Assembly (NCBI GenBank): GCA_003695215.1
Contig: RFIM01000041.1
Span: 1 to 29,826, forward strand
DNA from: Chloroflexota bacterium
GTDB lineage: Bacteria; Chloroflexota; Anaerolineae; Aggregatilineales; UBA2796
Length of the DNA stretch: 29,826 nucleotides
Direction: 5' to 3'
Below, in pieces: positions 7,400 through 15,152 of the stretch. The translations under genes and the position numbers were made by a program. The first letter of the stretch is position 1. Every line of letters starts with the position of its first letter. The notes under the pieces were generated by a model. That model was not told where the DNA came from. It did not search any database and worked only from the letters and a program-made list of their open reading frames with translations.

Positions 7400-9355
7400 T
7401 CACATTTCGCTGTGCTGCAAGCTCGCCACATCGATGATCAGCACATAGCCTGGCGCCAAAGAGACAGTCACGGCGAGCTCTTGCTGCACGTCCATGCCAT
7501 CGCCATAGATTCCCCAATAGCCAGGCACGCGCACGGACTTGGCGCGTATGATGGCGCGCCCGCGCTGTTCGTGCGCCATATCCGTGTTAGCGATGAAGCA
7601 CAACCACTGGTCATCGCGCCGCCGCGAGAAGACCAAAAGATGCGGATTATCCGAGCTGCCGATCAGGAAGGTGTGCGGCGCCGAATCGCTCAGGAGCGCC
7701 TCGAATTTGTGGCGAATCCTGAGCGCATGGCGCACGGAGCGTATCCAATTCTCGGCGCGGCACCAGTCATATGCCCAGAGGCTGAATAAGGGCAGGTCTT
7801 CGGCTGTGTAGCGCCGTATTTCCTCGCTGCTGAAGCCAAGCCCAGTGTTCAGCGGCTGAGTCTCGCCCAGCTCGAAGCCGCTTTGGATGAAAGGAATGGC
7901 TGGAATGCCAATCGAGAGCGCCAAGGCGTAATGGGCGTAGGCGACGCCGCCATAGCGCGCAAAGGCGCGCGGCGTGTTGTGATTCTCCATAGCGCCGAAG
8001 AAGGCGATAGGGAAGGCGTGATGCGCCATCTGATGGATCAGGTTGCGCACGCTGTGGGCCTCATGCACGCTCAGCAGCCAATAACCGACCACGGCGTTGT
8101 AGCCTTGCTCTCGGGTTTGCCCATCAATGGAGAAATTCTCGTCCCAAAAGGCGAAGTCAGGGTCGGCGGCGCGCGCTGTGGCGATGATGCGCTGCTTGAG
8201 CGGCATGGGCAGGGCGTGTCCCATATCAATCAGCACGCCATCAATGCCAAAATGCTGCTGATAATGCGGGATGATGCCGATCAGGCGTTCCCACAGCGGC
8301 GCGTTGCGATGCTCAGGCTGCGCCAAGAAGGCATCGTACATGCGCAAGGTGTTATAGGCCATGTAGTTGAAATTCGGATGATCGTATAGGCGCAAGTAGG
8401 TCACGTCTGACCAAGGCGGCTGCACGTCGTTAGGCGGCCAATCGGCGAAGGCGCCGGGAATGCGCACGCGGGTGCCGTCATCCAGAGTGCCGATATAGCG
8501 CCCATCTTCAAGGCGCACTTGGTCAGGGCGCGGCGGCGGCGTGAACATGGCACGATATTGGTGTGGCGGCGGCGGCAGGTCGTGAAAATCATTGGCATTG
8601 ACTTTGGCGAAGATCAAGTTGAGCGTATCGGGCGAGAAGATCGGCTGCCCGTAGCTGTGCAGCGCGCCTGTGCGCCCGACGTGAGCTGCGCGATCGGGCA
8701 CGTCTGCCCGAATCCAATAGAACCACTCAGGATGCTCAGGAACCCAGTCCGAATCTTTGGCAGCAGTGCGCAGCACAAACTCGATCACAACGCGCATGCC
8801 CAGCCGATGCGCCGCCTCGACAAAACCTCTGAAGAGCTGCTCAGCCGTCAAGCCGAGCGCAGGCTCAGCTAGATTCTCGTCCAGCAGGTAGGGATTGCGA
8901 ATGGCGTAAGGCGATCCGAGCGTGCCTTTGCGCCCATCGCGCCCGATAGCCGTGATCGGCAACAAGTGGACGGTGTTGAAGCCCATCTCGCGGATGTAAG
9001 GCAAAAGCGCCATGCTCTTGAGCAGAGTGCCTGTCTCGCGCCAGCCATCGCTGTTTGGCATAGGGCTGATCTGGTCGTCGCCATTATGATCGAAGGCTGT
9101 GGTCACACGCGGGAACATGCTGTAGACCACAGCGCGGCGCGACCAATCGCCGCCTGCGCCTTCCACTAAAGGCTGTGCCGCCCGAATGGCGATCTTCGCC
9201 AAGAGCTGGTAGTAGAAGTCGTACGGATTGACCTGAATGGCTGCTGTATGCTCAGGCTGCGTGCCGCTATGCGCCCAAAGGCTTGGCACGAAGTACGGCT
9301 CCTGGACGGCACGACGGCGCACTTCCAGAGCTTGCAGGATGGTTGCCAACGACAC
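7400..9355 (-). CDS. GH13 alpha-amylase-like protein with altered catalytic residues
   Basis: A 651-residue protein with a GH13-type barrel. Recognisable parts are MALLPYIREMGFNTVHLLPI (113-132), the GlgE-like WVPEHPEWFYW (204-214), region II GIDGVLIDMGHALP with the nucleophile D377, region III FWDENFS with acid/base E406, and region IV FGAMENHNTPRAF. Two of the four nearly invariant GH13 residues differ. The arginine two before the nucleophile is L375, and the region IV aspartate is N460. Activity on alpha-glucans is therefore uncertain; a binding role or an unusual transferase are alternatives. The start is GTG 9355 with GAGGAG ten bases before it. It is the last gene of the long minus-strand unit, 77 bases after dgoD, and its 3' end meets a PD40 remnant. 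Confidence 0.85.
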   Translation of the reverse strand: MSLATILQALEVRRRAVQEPYFVPSLWAHSGTQPEHTAAIQVNPYDFYYQLLAKIAIRAAQPLVEGAGGDWSRRAVVYSMFPRVTTAFDHNGDDQISPMPNSDGWRETGTLLKSMALLPYIREMGFNTVHLLPITAIGRDGRKGTLGSPYAIRNPYLLDENLAEPALGLTAEQLFRGFVEAAHRLGMRVVIEFVLRTAAKDSDWVPEHPEWFYWIRADVPDRAAHVGRTGALHSYGQPIFSPDTLNLIFAKVNANDFHDLPPPPHQYRAMFTPPPRPDQVRLEDGRYIGTLDDGTRVRIPGAFADWPPNDVQPPWSDVTYLRLYDHPNFNYMAYNTLRMYDAFLAQPEHRNAPLWERLIGIIPHYQQHFGIDGVLIDMGHALPMPLKQRIIATARAADPDFAFWDENFSIDGQTREQGYNAVVGYWLLSVHEAHSVRNLIHQMAHHAFPIAFFGAMENHNTPRAFARYGGVAYAHYALALSIGIPAIPFIQSGFELGETQPLNTGLGFSSEEIRRYTAEDLPLFSLWAYDWCRAENWIRSVRHALRIRHKFEALLSDSAPHTFLIGSSDNPHLLVFSRRRDDQWLCFIANTDMAHEQRGRAIIRAKSVRVPGYWGIYGDGMDVQQELAVTVSLAPGYVLIIDVASLQHSEM

Positions 9356-9403
9356 AGCTGTATGGCTCCTCAGTCAAAGCGATCGATATGGTGTGGCGAG
9401 ATA

Positions 9404-9431
9404 ACCATACACCGTTCGGCGCAGAGCGCAA
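9404..9431 (-). promoter_or_regulatory. Possible internal promoter for the GH13-like gene
   Basis: On the minus strand TTGCGC (9431-9426), 16 bases and TATGGT (9409-9404) lie between dgoD and the GH13-like gene, the widest gap of this unit. The match is modest. Confidence 0.3.
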
Positions 9432-9432
9432 G

Positions 9433-10581
9433 TCACCATTCGGCGATGCTGCCATCAGCGCGCCGCCACACAGGATTGCGCCAATCATGGCCGCGCTCGG
9501 CTGCCGCGCGCACAGCTGCCTCGTCGATCTGGATGCCCAAGCCAGGCCCGCTGGGAATCTTGATCATGCCGTTCGCATACGCAAAGACGCTCGGATCGAC
9601 CAGATAGTCGAGCAAGTCGTTGCCTTGATTGTAGTGAAGGCCCAAGCTCTGCTCTTGGATGAAAGCGTTGGCGCACACGGCGTCTATTTGCAGGCACGCG
9701 GCCAATGCAATCGGCCCGAGCGGGCAGTGCGGCGCTAGCGCGACGTCATAGGCTTCTGCCATTGCCGCGATCTTGTGCACTTCAGTGATGCCGCCCGCGT
9801 GCGAGAGATCGGGCTGGATGATATCCACGCCGCCACGCGCCAAAAGCGTTTTAAAATCCCAGCGCGAGTACATGCGCTCGCCTGTGGCGATTGGCACAGC
9901 CGCGTGCGCTGCGATCTCAGGCAAAGCCTCATTATGCTCAGGCAGCACAGGTTCCTCGATGAAGAGCGGATGATACGGCTCCAGAGCTTTGGCCAAAACT
10001 TTCGCCATTGGCTTATGCAGCCTGCCGTGGAAGTCCACTGCGATGCCAAAGGCGCTGCCCATAGCCTCGCGCAGCGCTGCAACGCGCGCCACGCAAGCTT
10101 CGATAGCCGCGTGAGATTCGACGAAGTGCATTTCCTCTGAGGCGTTCATCTTAATCGCTGTGAAGCCTTGCGCGGCCTTCTCTTGCGCTGCCGCGACCAC
10201 GTCTGCTGGTCGGTCGCCGCCGATCCAGGCATACACGCGGATGTGATCGCGCACGGCGCCGCCCAACAGCTGATAGATCGGCACGCCATAACGCTTGCCC
10301 TTGATATCCCACAAGGCTTGATCAATGCCTGCCATGGCGCTCATCAGCACGGCGCCGCCGCGATAAAAACGCGCTCGGTAGAGCGTCTGCCAAATCTCCT
10401 CGATCTGATCTGGATCGCGCCCGATCAAGTAACTGGCGGCTTCGCGCACAGCCGCTGCTACTGTCTGCGCATGCCCTTCCACAATCGGCTCGCCCCAGCC
10501 GACTAAGCCTTCGTCGGTTGAAATTTTCAGGAACAACCAGCGCGGCGGCACTGTGAACAGCTCAAGCTGGGTGATTTTCAT
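9433..10581 (-). CDS. dgoD: D-galactonate dehydratase
   Basis: A 382-residue enolase-superfamily protein of exactly the length of Escherichia coli DgoD and similar along its whole length. Expected catalytic residues fall at the same numbers: metal ligands D183 (VDFHGR), E209 (FIEEPV) and E235 (TGERM), and the general acid/base histidines H185 and H285 (APHCPLG). The conserved C-terminus DWRNPVWRR and SIAEW is intact. The enzyme removes water from D-galactonate to give 2-keto-3-deoxy-D-galactonate in the cytosol. No kinase, aldolase, transporter or GntR regulator of the De Ley-Doudoroff route is adjacent, so the rest of the route must lie elsewhere, or the enzyme may act on a related sugar acid. 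It starts 15 bases after the M23 peptidase stop, within the same unit. Confidence 0.95.
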   Translation of the reverse strand: MKITQLELFTVPPRWLFLKISTDEGLVGWGEPIVEGHAQTVAAAVREAASYLIGRDPDQIEEIWQTLYRARFYRGGAVLMSAMAGIDQALWDIKGKRYGVPIYQLLGGAVRDHIRVYAWIGGDRPADVVAAAQEKAAQGFTAIKMNASEEMHFVESHAAIEACVARVAALREAMGSAFGIAVDFHGRLHKPMAKVLAKALEPYHPLFIEEPVLPEHNEALPEIAAHAAVPIATGERMYSRWDFKTLLARGGVDIIQPDLSHAGGITEVHKIAAMAEAYDVALAPHCPLGPIALAACLQIDAVCANAFIQEQSLGLHYNQGNDLLDYLVDPSVFAYANGMIKIPSGPGLGIQIDEAAVRAAAERGHDWRNPVWRRADGSIAEW

Positions 10582-10596
10582 CGCAAGGTTCCTATC

Positions 10597-11619
10597 CTAT
10601 GGCATCAAAAAGACTTCCACGAAAGTGACTTGACCTGGCCAGACGTAGAGCAATTGGCGATGCGCTAGGCCGCCATCAGCGCCTTTGACGATCAGGTAAT
10701 AGTAGCCGCTGCTGATATCGGCGAACACGAAGTTTTCGCCTAAGCGGTTATCGCCATTGACGCGCGTGCCGCTATAGCTGAAGGTCAGGTGATTGTTGCC
10801 CGGCGCCTGTAGCTCTAGCTGCACGCCTGGCAGCTTGTTGCCGTAAATATCGCGCACCACGCCTGCCACCACGCCGTTGCCTTCGTAGGGCGTCAGCCAC
10901 AGCTCAGGGTTGCGCGTTGCATCATAGCTCTCAGGATCGCCGACGCGCACCTCAAGATGCAAGTGCGGGCCGAGCGCCACGCCTGTCGCGCCTACATAGC
11001 CGATCACCTGCCCTGCCTTCACTGCCTGGCCTGTGTAGACGGCCTCTTGGCGCAGGTGACCGTAGAGCGTGTAGATTTTCTGGCCCGTGCTGTACATGTA
11101 CGGATGCTCGATCACCACCAGGATGCCGTAGAAATCAGGGCGCGGGCCGAACATGCGCCCAACATCAGGCCCAGCATAATAGACCACGCCATCTGCCACT
11201 GCCAAGACGGCCACGCCGCTGGGATTGCTGAAATCCAGCCCGTGATGCACCTGCAGCTGACCGCGCTTGGTCGAGCCGTAGCTGTACTCGCGCGACCAAT
11301 AGGTGTTGTGCTGAAAAGCGAACGGGCGCCCGAAGAGGAAATTGCCGCTGACGCGATTGACGGGCGCAGGCGGCGTCCAAAGCGCCGACTCAGCGCTGAT
11401 GAAGTTTGGCACTGAGGTGGCGATGAAAGTCGGCGCCAAACTCGGCGTCAAGGTGAGTGTGGGCGTGAGCGTCACGGTTGGCGTGGGCGAGCGCAAAGGC
11501 GTGGCAGTGATCTGGGCGGCAATCTGCGCCGTCAGCTGTTGGTGGGTCGCGTTCGGCGCCATGTTTGGCAAGATGGCGAGCCCGAGGCAGGCGATCAGGA
11601 AAAAGATGGGCGTTTTCAT
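10597..11619 (-). CDS. Secreted M23-family metallopeptidase with carboxypeptidase-regulatory-like tail
   Basis: A 340-residue exported protein. Residues 1-20 are a signal sequence or membrane anchor (MKTPIFFLIACLGLAILPNM). Residues 39-70 are a Thr-Pro-rich linker typical of cell-surface proteins. Residues 118-245 are a LytM/peptidase M23 domain with the zinc ligands H125 and D129 (HHGLD), the catalytic H188 (LYGHLR), and H219/H221 (GPHLHLEVR), so it should be active against peptidoglycan cross-bridges. Residues 250-340 (VVAGVVRDIYGNKLPGVQLE onward) look like a carboxypeptidase-regulatory-like beta-sandwich. AGAAAG lies five to six bases before the ATG. It follows ftcD by 24 bases and precedes dgoD by 15. 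Wall turnover is the likely role, fitting the nearby murJ and MurQ genes. Confidence 0.92.
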   Translation of the reverse strand: MKTPIFFLIACLGLAILPNMAPNATHQQLTAQIAAQITATPLRSPTPTVTLTPTLTLTPSLAPTFIATSVPNFISAESALWTPPAPVNRVSGNFLFGRPFAFQHNTYWSREYSYGSTKRGQLQVHHGLDFSNPSGVAVLAVADGVVYYAGPDVGRMFGPRPDFYGILVVIEHPYMYSTGQKIYTLYGHLRQEAVYTGQAVKAGQVIGYVGATGVALGPHLHLEVRVGDPESYDATRNPELWLTPYEGNGVVAGVVRDIYGNKLPGVQLELQAPGNNHLTFSYSGTRVNGDNRLGENFVFADISSGYYYLIVKGADGGLAHRQLLYVWPGQVTFVEVFLMP

Positions 11620-11643
11620 CGGGTCTTTCTGAGAACCTACGAT

Positions 11644-13248
11644 CTAGCGAAGTTTAGCGCGCGTCTCGGCGATGACGATCACGTCCGCGCACAGCGCGCG
11701 CGCCTCGCCAACGGCTGAGAGCGCCTGTTGTGTTAGGGCGTGCGCCAAGACGCTATCGTTGAGCAAAGCGGCGTTCACGCGCACGTTCAGCGCCGAACTT
11801 TCGATAGCAGCTTGCGCCATATAGGCGCCTGTGGCGGCGTCAGCAGCGGCGCGATCCAAGCCGCGGTCAGTGGCTGTGCGCACAAGCTTGATCACCTCTA
11901 GGCAGTGCATGATCACATCGAGCGGCACTTGGGCGGCATCGCGCAGCGCCGCCTGAATGCTCTGCTCGCGCTCAGGTTGAGTTGGCGGCAGCTGATAGGC
12001 GCTGACTACGGCATTGAAGGCGCGGCTATCGCGCTCGATTGCCTCGAGCAAGGCATGGCGCAGCGCTGCAGCCCGACTCGCTAAGGCTTCCATCTCTGCT
12101 TTGACGGGCGCGTAGCGCTCGCGGCTGCTAGCAATGGTCAAACGCGCTACCATCTCGCCCAGCGCCGCCGCCAAAGCGCCGACGAGCGCTGCCACAGCGC
12201 CGCCGCCTGGCATGGGTGTCCCTTGGGCCACAGACTGGGCAAAAGCGGCTAGATCGGGCGTCGGCGCAGCGCGGACAGTCGCTTCTTTGGGCACAGCAGG
12301 CTCGGGCGGCGCCGAGTCGCCAGGCGGCTCGGCTGCTGCCAGGTGTGGCGGCAAATTCTGCAAGCGGCGCTCTAGGATTCGCTGATTGGGATCGAAATCG
12401 CTCAGCTGCAAGTACCAGATAGCGGCTTCGATCAGGGCGTCTTCAGGGATCAAGCCGATCAGCTCAGTGCGCACAGGCCGCACGCCATAGCGATCGGCCT
12501 CGCGCCGAATCAGCTCCAGGGCGCGTTGAATGGGCGTGTGCTTGTAATCGGTCAGGTTCAAACTGACCTGCGCCTTGCCATCTACCAGCAGGCCGAGCGC
12601 CTTGACATAGCGCAAGCCGCCGCTGGAATGGCGGACTGCCTTGGCAATCTGCTTGGCGATCTCGACTTCGGAAGTGTTCAGGTAAACGTTGAAGGCGATC
12701 AAAGGCGGGCGTGCGCCGATAGCGACGGCGCCTGCCTTGCCCAGCTGCGACGGGCCGAAATCAGGTGCGCGCTCAGGGTCGCTTTGAATGGCGCTCTTCA
12801 AGCCTTCGTACTCACCGCGCCGCACTGCTTCCAAGTTCTGGCGCTCAGGGCGCCTTGCCGCTGCTTCGTACAAATAGACGGGAATGCCTAGCTCAGTGCC
12901 GACGCGCTCGCCCAGCCGACGCGCCAATTCGGCGCATTGCTCAAGCGTGATGCCGCGCAAGGGCACAAACGGCACCACGTCGGTCGCGCCAATGCGCGGA
13001 TGCTGGCCGCGATGCACCTCCATGTCGATCAACTGCGCAGCTATCTGTATGGCAGCGAAAGCAGCCTCTAGGACGTCATCAGGTGCGCCTACAAAAGTGA
13101 CCACGCTGCGGTTGTGATCGTGATCGCTGCTGTAATCCAAGACGCTAACGGGCGCAGCGCGCTGAATGGCGCTCACAATGGCCTCCAGCACTTGTGGGCG
13201 GCGCCCATCGCTGAAGTTTGGCACGCATTCGACCAAAGGTGTATTCAT
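11644..13248 (-). CDS. ftcD: Bifunctional glutamate formimidoyltransferase / formimidoyl-THF cyclodeaminase
   Basis: A 534-residue fusion. Residues 1-305 are the formiminotransferase: LVECVPNFSDG at the N-terminus and HRGQHPRIGATDVVPFVPL, whose H83 matches the catalytic His82 of the mammalian enzyme. A Pro/Ala-rich linker follows (residues 305-335). Residues 336-534 are the cyclodeaminase, with the MPGGGAVAAL motif and helical segments. It moves the formimino group of formiminoglutamate (from histidine breakdown) to tetrahydrofolate and then releases ammonia to give 5,10-methenyl-THF. The ATG at 13248 is chosen over an in-frame TTG at 13275 because it gives the conserved family N-terminus. 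No hut genes are adjacent. The single-chain arrangement is the one known from animals and is less usual in bacteria, where the two activities are often separate. Confidence 0.93.
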   Translation of the reverse strand: MNTPLVECVPNFSDGRRPQVLEAIVSAIQRAAPVSVLDYSSDHDHNRSVVTFVGAPDDVLEAAFAAIQIAAQLIDMEVHRGQHPRIGATDVVPFVPLRGITLEQCAELARRLGERVGTELGIPVYLYEAAARRPERQNLEAVRRGEYEGLKSAIQSDPERAPDFGPSQLGKAGAVAIGARPPLIAFNVYLNTSEVEIAKQIAKAVRHSSGGLRYVKALGLLVDGKAQVSLNLTDYKHTPIQRALELIRREADRYGVRPVRTELIGLIPEDALIEAAIWYLQLSDFDPNQRILERRLQNLPPHLAAAEPPGDSAPPEPAVPKEATVRAAPTPDLAAFAQSVAQGTPMPGGGAVAALVGALAAALGEMVARLTIASSRERYAPVKAEMEALASRAAALRHALLEAIERDSRAFNAVVSAYQLPPTQPEREQSIQAALRDAAQVPLDVIMHCLEVIKLVRTATDRGLDRAAADAATGAYMAQAAIESSALNVRVNAALLNDSVLAHALTQQALSAVGEARALCADVIVIAETRAKLR

Positions 13249-13276
13249 AAAGCGCTCTTGCTGAGTGATGCTCAAG

Positions 13277-13621
13277 TTAGAAGAAGCTCAGTTGCTTAGG
13301 CGGCTCTTTTTTGGGCTTTACAGGCGGCTCAGGCGCTGAATGGCGTAGCTCGAGTTCAGAAGATGCAGGTTCAGGCTCAAGCTCAGGCTCAGAAAGCTCA
13401 GGCTCAGAAGGCGTAGGTTCAAGCTCAAGTGCAGGCTCAGGCAAGGTTTGTGCGCGCAGCGCCATCACGCGCTCTTCAGCCACGCCGACTCGCAACAGCA
13501 GTTGGCGCACTGAGGCTTCTAGGTCGGGCTCGTTGCGCTGCAGGACTTGTGCGTAGTATGCCACTAGGCAATCGCGCCATTCTTCCAGAAAGGGATTCTG
13601 AAGTGAACTTGAGCTGCTCAT
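13277..13621 (-). CDS. Small acidic protein with C-terminal clamp-binding-like motif
   Basis: A 114-residue protein I do not recognise. Residues 9-58 look like a small helical domain (FLEEWRDCLVAYYAQVL and ASVRQLLLRVG). Residues 61-105 are a low-complexity Glu-Pro-rich tail (ELEPTPSEPELSEPELEPEP) probably disordered, encoded by near-repeats of CAGGCTCA on the plus strand. The extreme C-terminus is KKEPPKQLSFF. QLSFF fits the bacterial sliding-clamp (DnaN) binding consensus QL(S/D)LF, and such motifs typically sit at the end of flexible tails. It lies six bases after the beta-CASP nuclease stop and 28 before ftcD, in the same unit. Real-gene status is supported by the spacing and by the tight operon. 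Function is inferred from the motif only. Confidence 0.7.
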   Translation of the reverse strand: MSSSSSLQNPFLEEWRDCLVAYYAQVLQRNEPDLEASVRQLLLRVGVAEERVMALRAQTLPEPALELEPTPSEPELSEPELEPEPASSELELRHSAPEPPVKPKKEPPKQLSFF

Positions 13622-13627
13622 AGTTCA

Positions 13628-15037
13628 TCACAAGCTGAAGGCTTGATGCAGATCAGGGATATCCACGCGCTCAAAGCCGACTTCGGCCTTGAGCGCTTCG
13701 GCGAGGCTGCTCAAGGCAGGCTCTTCGCCATGCACTAGGAAGGTGCGCAGCGGTTTCTTCTTGAAGGCGCCTGCCCATGCCAGCAGTGCGTTGCGATCGG
13801 CGTGGGCTGAGAAGCCTGTCAGGCGCTCGACCTGTGCGCGCAGCTGATATTCCTCGCCGAAGATGCGGATGCGCGGCTGGCGCTCTTCGATGCGGCGCCC
13901 GAGCGTGTGTTCGGCTTGAAAGCCGACGATCAAGATAGTGTTGCGCGGGTCCTCAACGTTGTTGGCGAGATGGTGCAGGATGCGCCCTGACTCGGCCATG
14001 CCGCTAGCGCTGATGATGATGGCGGGCTCGTTCAGGAAGTTGAGCGCCTTGCTCTCTTCCACAGAGCGCACGTAGATCAGCCCTTGGAAACCGAATGGAT
14101 CCAAGTGCGCCTTATCGCCGCTGATGAAGGCGCGCGTCTCTTCATCGTAGGCTTCAGGATGATTGGCGAAGATGGCGGTCACGTTGACTGCCAGCGGGCT
14201 ATCCACGAAAATCTTGAGCGGCGGCAGGTCGCCCTTGCGCTGCAGCTGATGCAAGGCATAGACCAGCTCCTGAGTGCGCCCGACGGCAAAAGAAGGGACG
14301 ATGACCTTGCCACCGCGTTTGTAGGTCTGCGCCACGATTTGCTCAAGGCGGCGCGTGCTATCTTCAAAGGATTCGTGCAAGCGATCGCCATAGGTGCTCT
14401 CCATGATCAGCACATCGGCTTCATCGATCAAGGTCGGATCGCGCAGGATCGGCAAGCCTGGCTGCCCGAGATCGCCGCTGAAGACCAGCCGAATATCGCG
14501 CCTGCTCTCGCGTTCGGAAATATTCAGCACCACAATGGCGCTGCCGAGCATGTGGCCGGCGTCGTAGAAAGTGAGCGTGATATCAGGCAGGATCGTCACA
14601 GTGCGTTCATAGGCAATGGCGTGGAAGTAGCGTAGCGCCTGGACGGCTTCTGCCTGTGTGTAGAGCGGCTTGAAAGGCGGCTCGCCTTTGCGGGCGCGCT
14701 TTTTGTTCACGTACTGTACATCGCGCTCTTGGATGTAGGCGCTATCCAGCAGCATGGCGCCGCACAAATCTTGCGTGGCAAAAGTGGTGTAGATATCGCC
14801 GCGGAAACCTGCCTTGACCAACGTAGGCAAGTTGCCGCTGTGATCGATGTGCGCATGTGAGAGGACGACGACATCGATGCGCGAGGCCTCGAAGGGCAAG
14901 CGGCGATTGCGGTCGTAGGCTTCGCTGCGCTTGCCTTGATACAAACCGCAATCCAGCAGAATGCGCCGATCGTTGACTTCGATCAAATGTTGAGAGCCTG
15001 TGACCGCGCGCGCCGCGCCGTGAAAAGTGATCTTCAT
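13628..15037 (-). CDS. Beta-CASP metallo-beta-lactamase nuclease (RNase J/CPSF-type)
   Basis: A 469-residue protein of the MBL-fold beta-CASP family (the CPSF/RNA-specificity group). The zinc motifs are complete: H61, H63, D65 and H66 (LSHAHIDHSG), H162 (DAGHMLGSA), D189 (FSGDLG), then E213 (MESTYGD), the motif B region SASGMAESGRILHH, H412 (GFSAHAD) and H436 (FLVHGEE). The family cleaves or exonucleolytically degrades RNA, and archaeal and eukaryotic relatives process mRNA 3' ends. No KH domain or long C-terminal dimerisation domain is present, so it resembles the short bacterial YSH1-like type rather than RNase J1. GAGAG lies before the ATG. It is the first gene behind a clear promoter. The cellular RNA substrates are unknown. 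Confidence 0.92.
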   Translation of the reverse strand: MKITFHGAARAVTGSQHLIEVNDRRILLDCGLYQGKRSEAYDRNRRLPFEASRIDVVVLSHAHIDHSGNLPTLVKAGFRGDIYTTFATQDLCGAMLLDSAYIQERDVQYVNKKRARKGEPPFKPLYTQAEAVQALRYFHAIAYERTVTILPDITLTFYDAGHMLGSAIVVLNISERESRRDIRLVFSGDLGQPGLPILRDPTLIDEADVLIMESTYGDRLHESFEDSTRRLEQIVAQTYKRGGKVIVPSFAVGRTQELVYALHQLQRKGDLPPLKIFVDSPLAVNVTAIFANHPEAYDEETRAFISGDKAHLDPFGFQGLIYVRSVEESKALNFLNEPAIIISASGMAESGRILHHLANNVEDPRNTILIVGFQAEHTLGRRIEERQPRIRIFGEEYQLRAQVERLTGFSAHADRNALLAWAGAFKKKPLRTFLVHGEEPALSSLAEALKAEVGFERVDIPDLHQAFSL

Positions 15038-15076
15038 ACCGCTCTCGCCGTCTGCAGAGTTACGCTCAGCGCGCTG

Positions 15077-15105
15077 AATGTAACACTAGTTGGCGCGCTG
15101 CGCAA
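15077..15105 (-). promoter_or_regulatory. Sigma-70-like promoter of the nuclease-ftcD-dgoD unit
   Basis: Minus-strand TTGCGC (15105-15100), a 17-base spacer and TACATT (15082-15077) stand about 40 bases before the ATG at 15037. It is the only clear promoter in the 115-base gap and probably drives the six minus-strand genes down to 7400. Confidence 0.5.
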
Positions 15106-15152
15106 GGCTTGCCCCATAGGCTACGCTGCGCCGCGCTCAGCTGCCACTGCCT

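Noticed and set aside
7883..8389. 168-residue plus-strand open frame inside the GH13-like gene
   Set aside because: Antisense to the GH13 regions II-III and without its own domain match.
13360..13440. CAGGCTCA-rich direct repeats resembling a minisatellite
   Set aside because: They encode the Glu-Pro tail of the small protein at 13277-13621 and keep its frame, so they belong to that gene.
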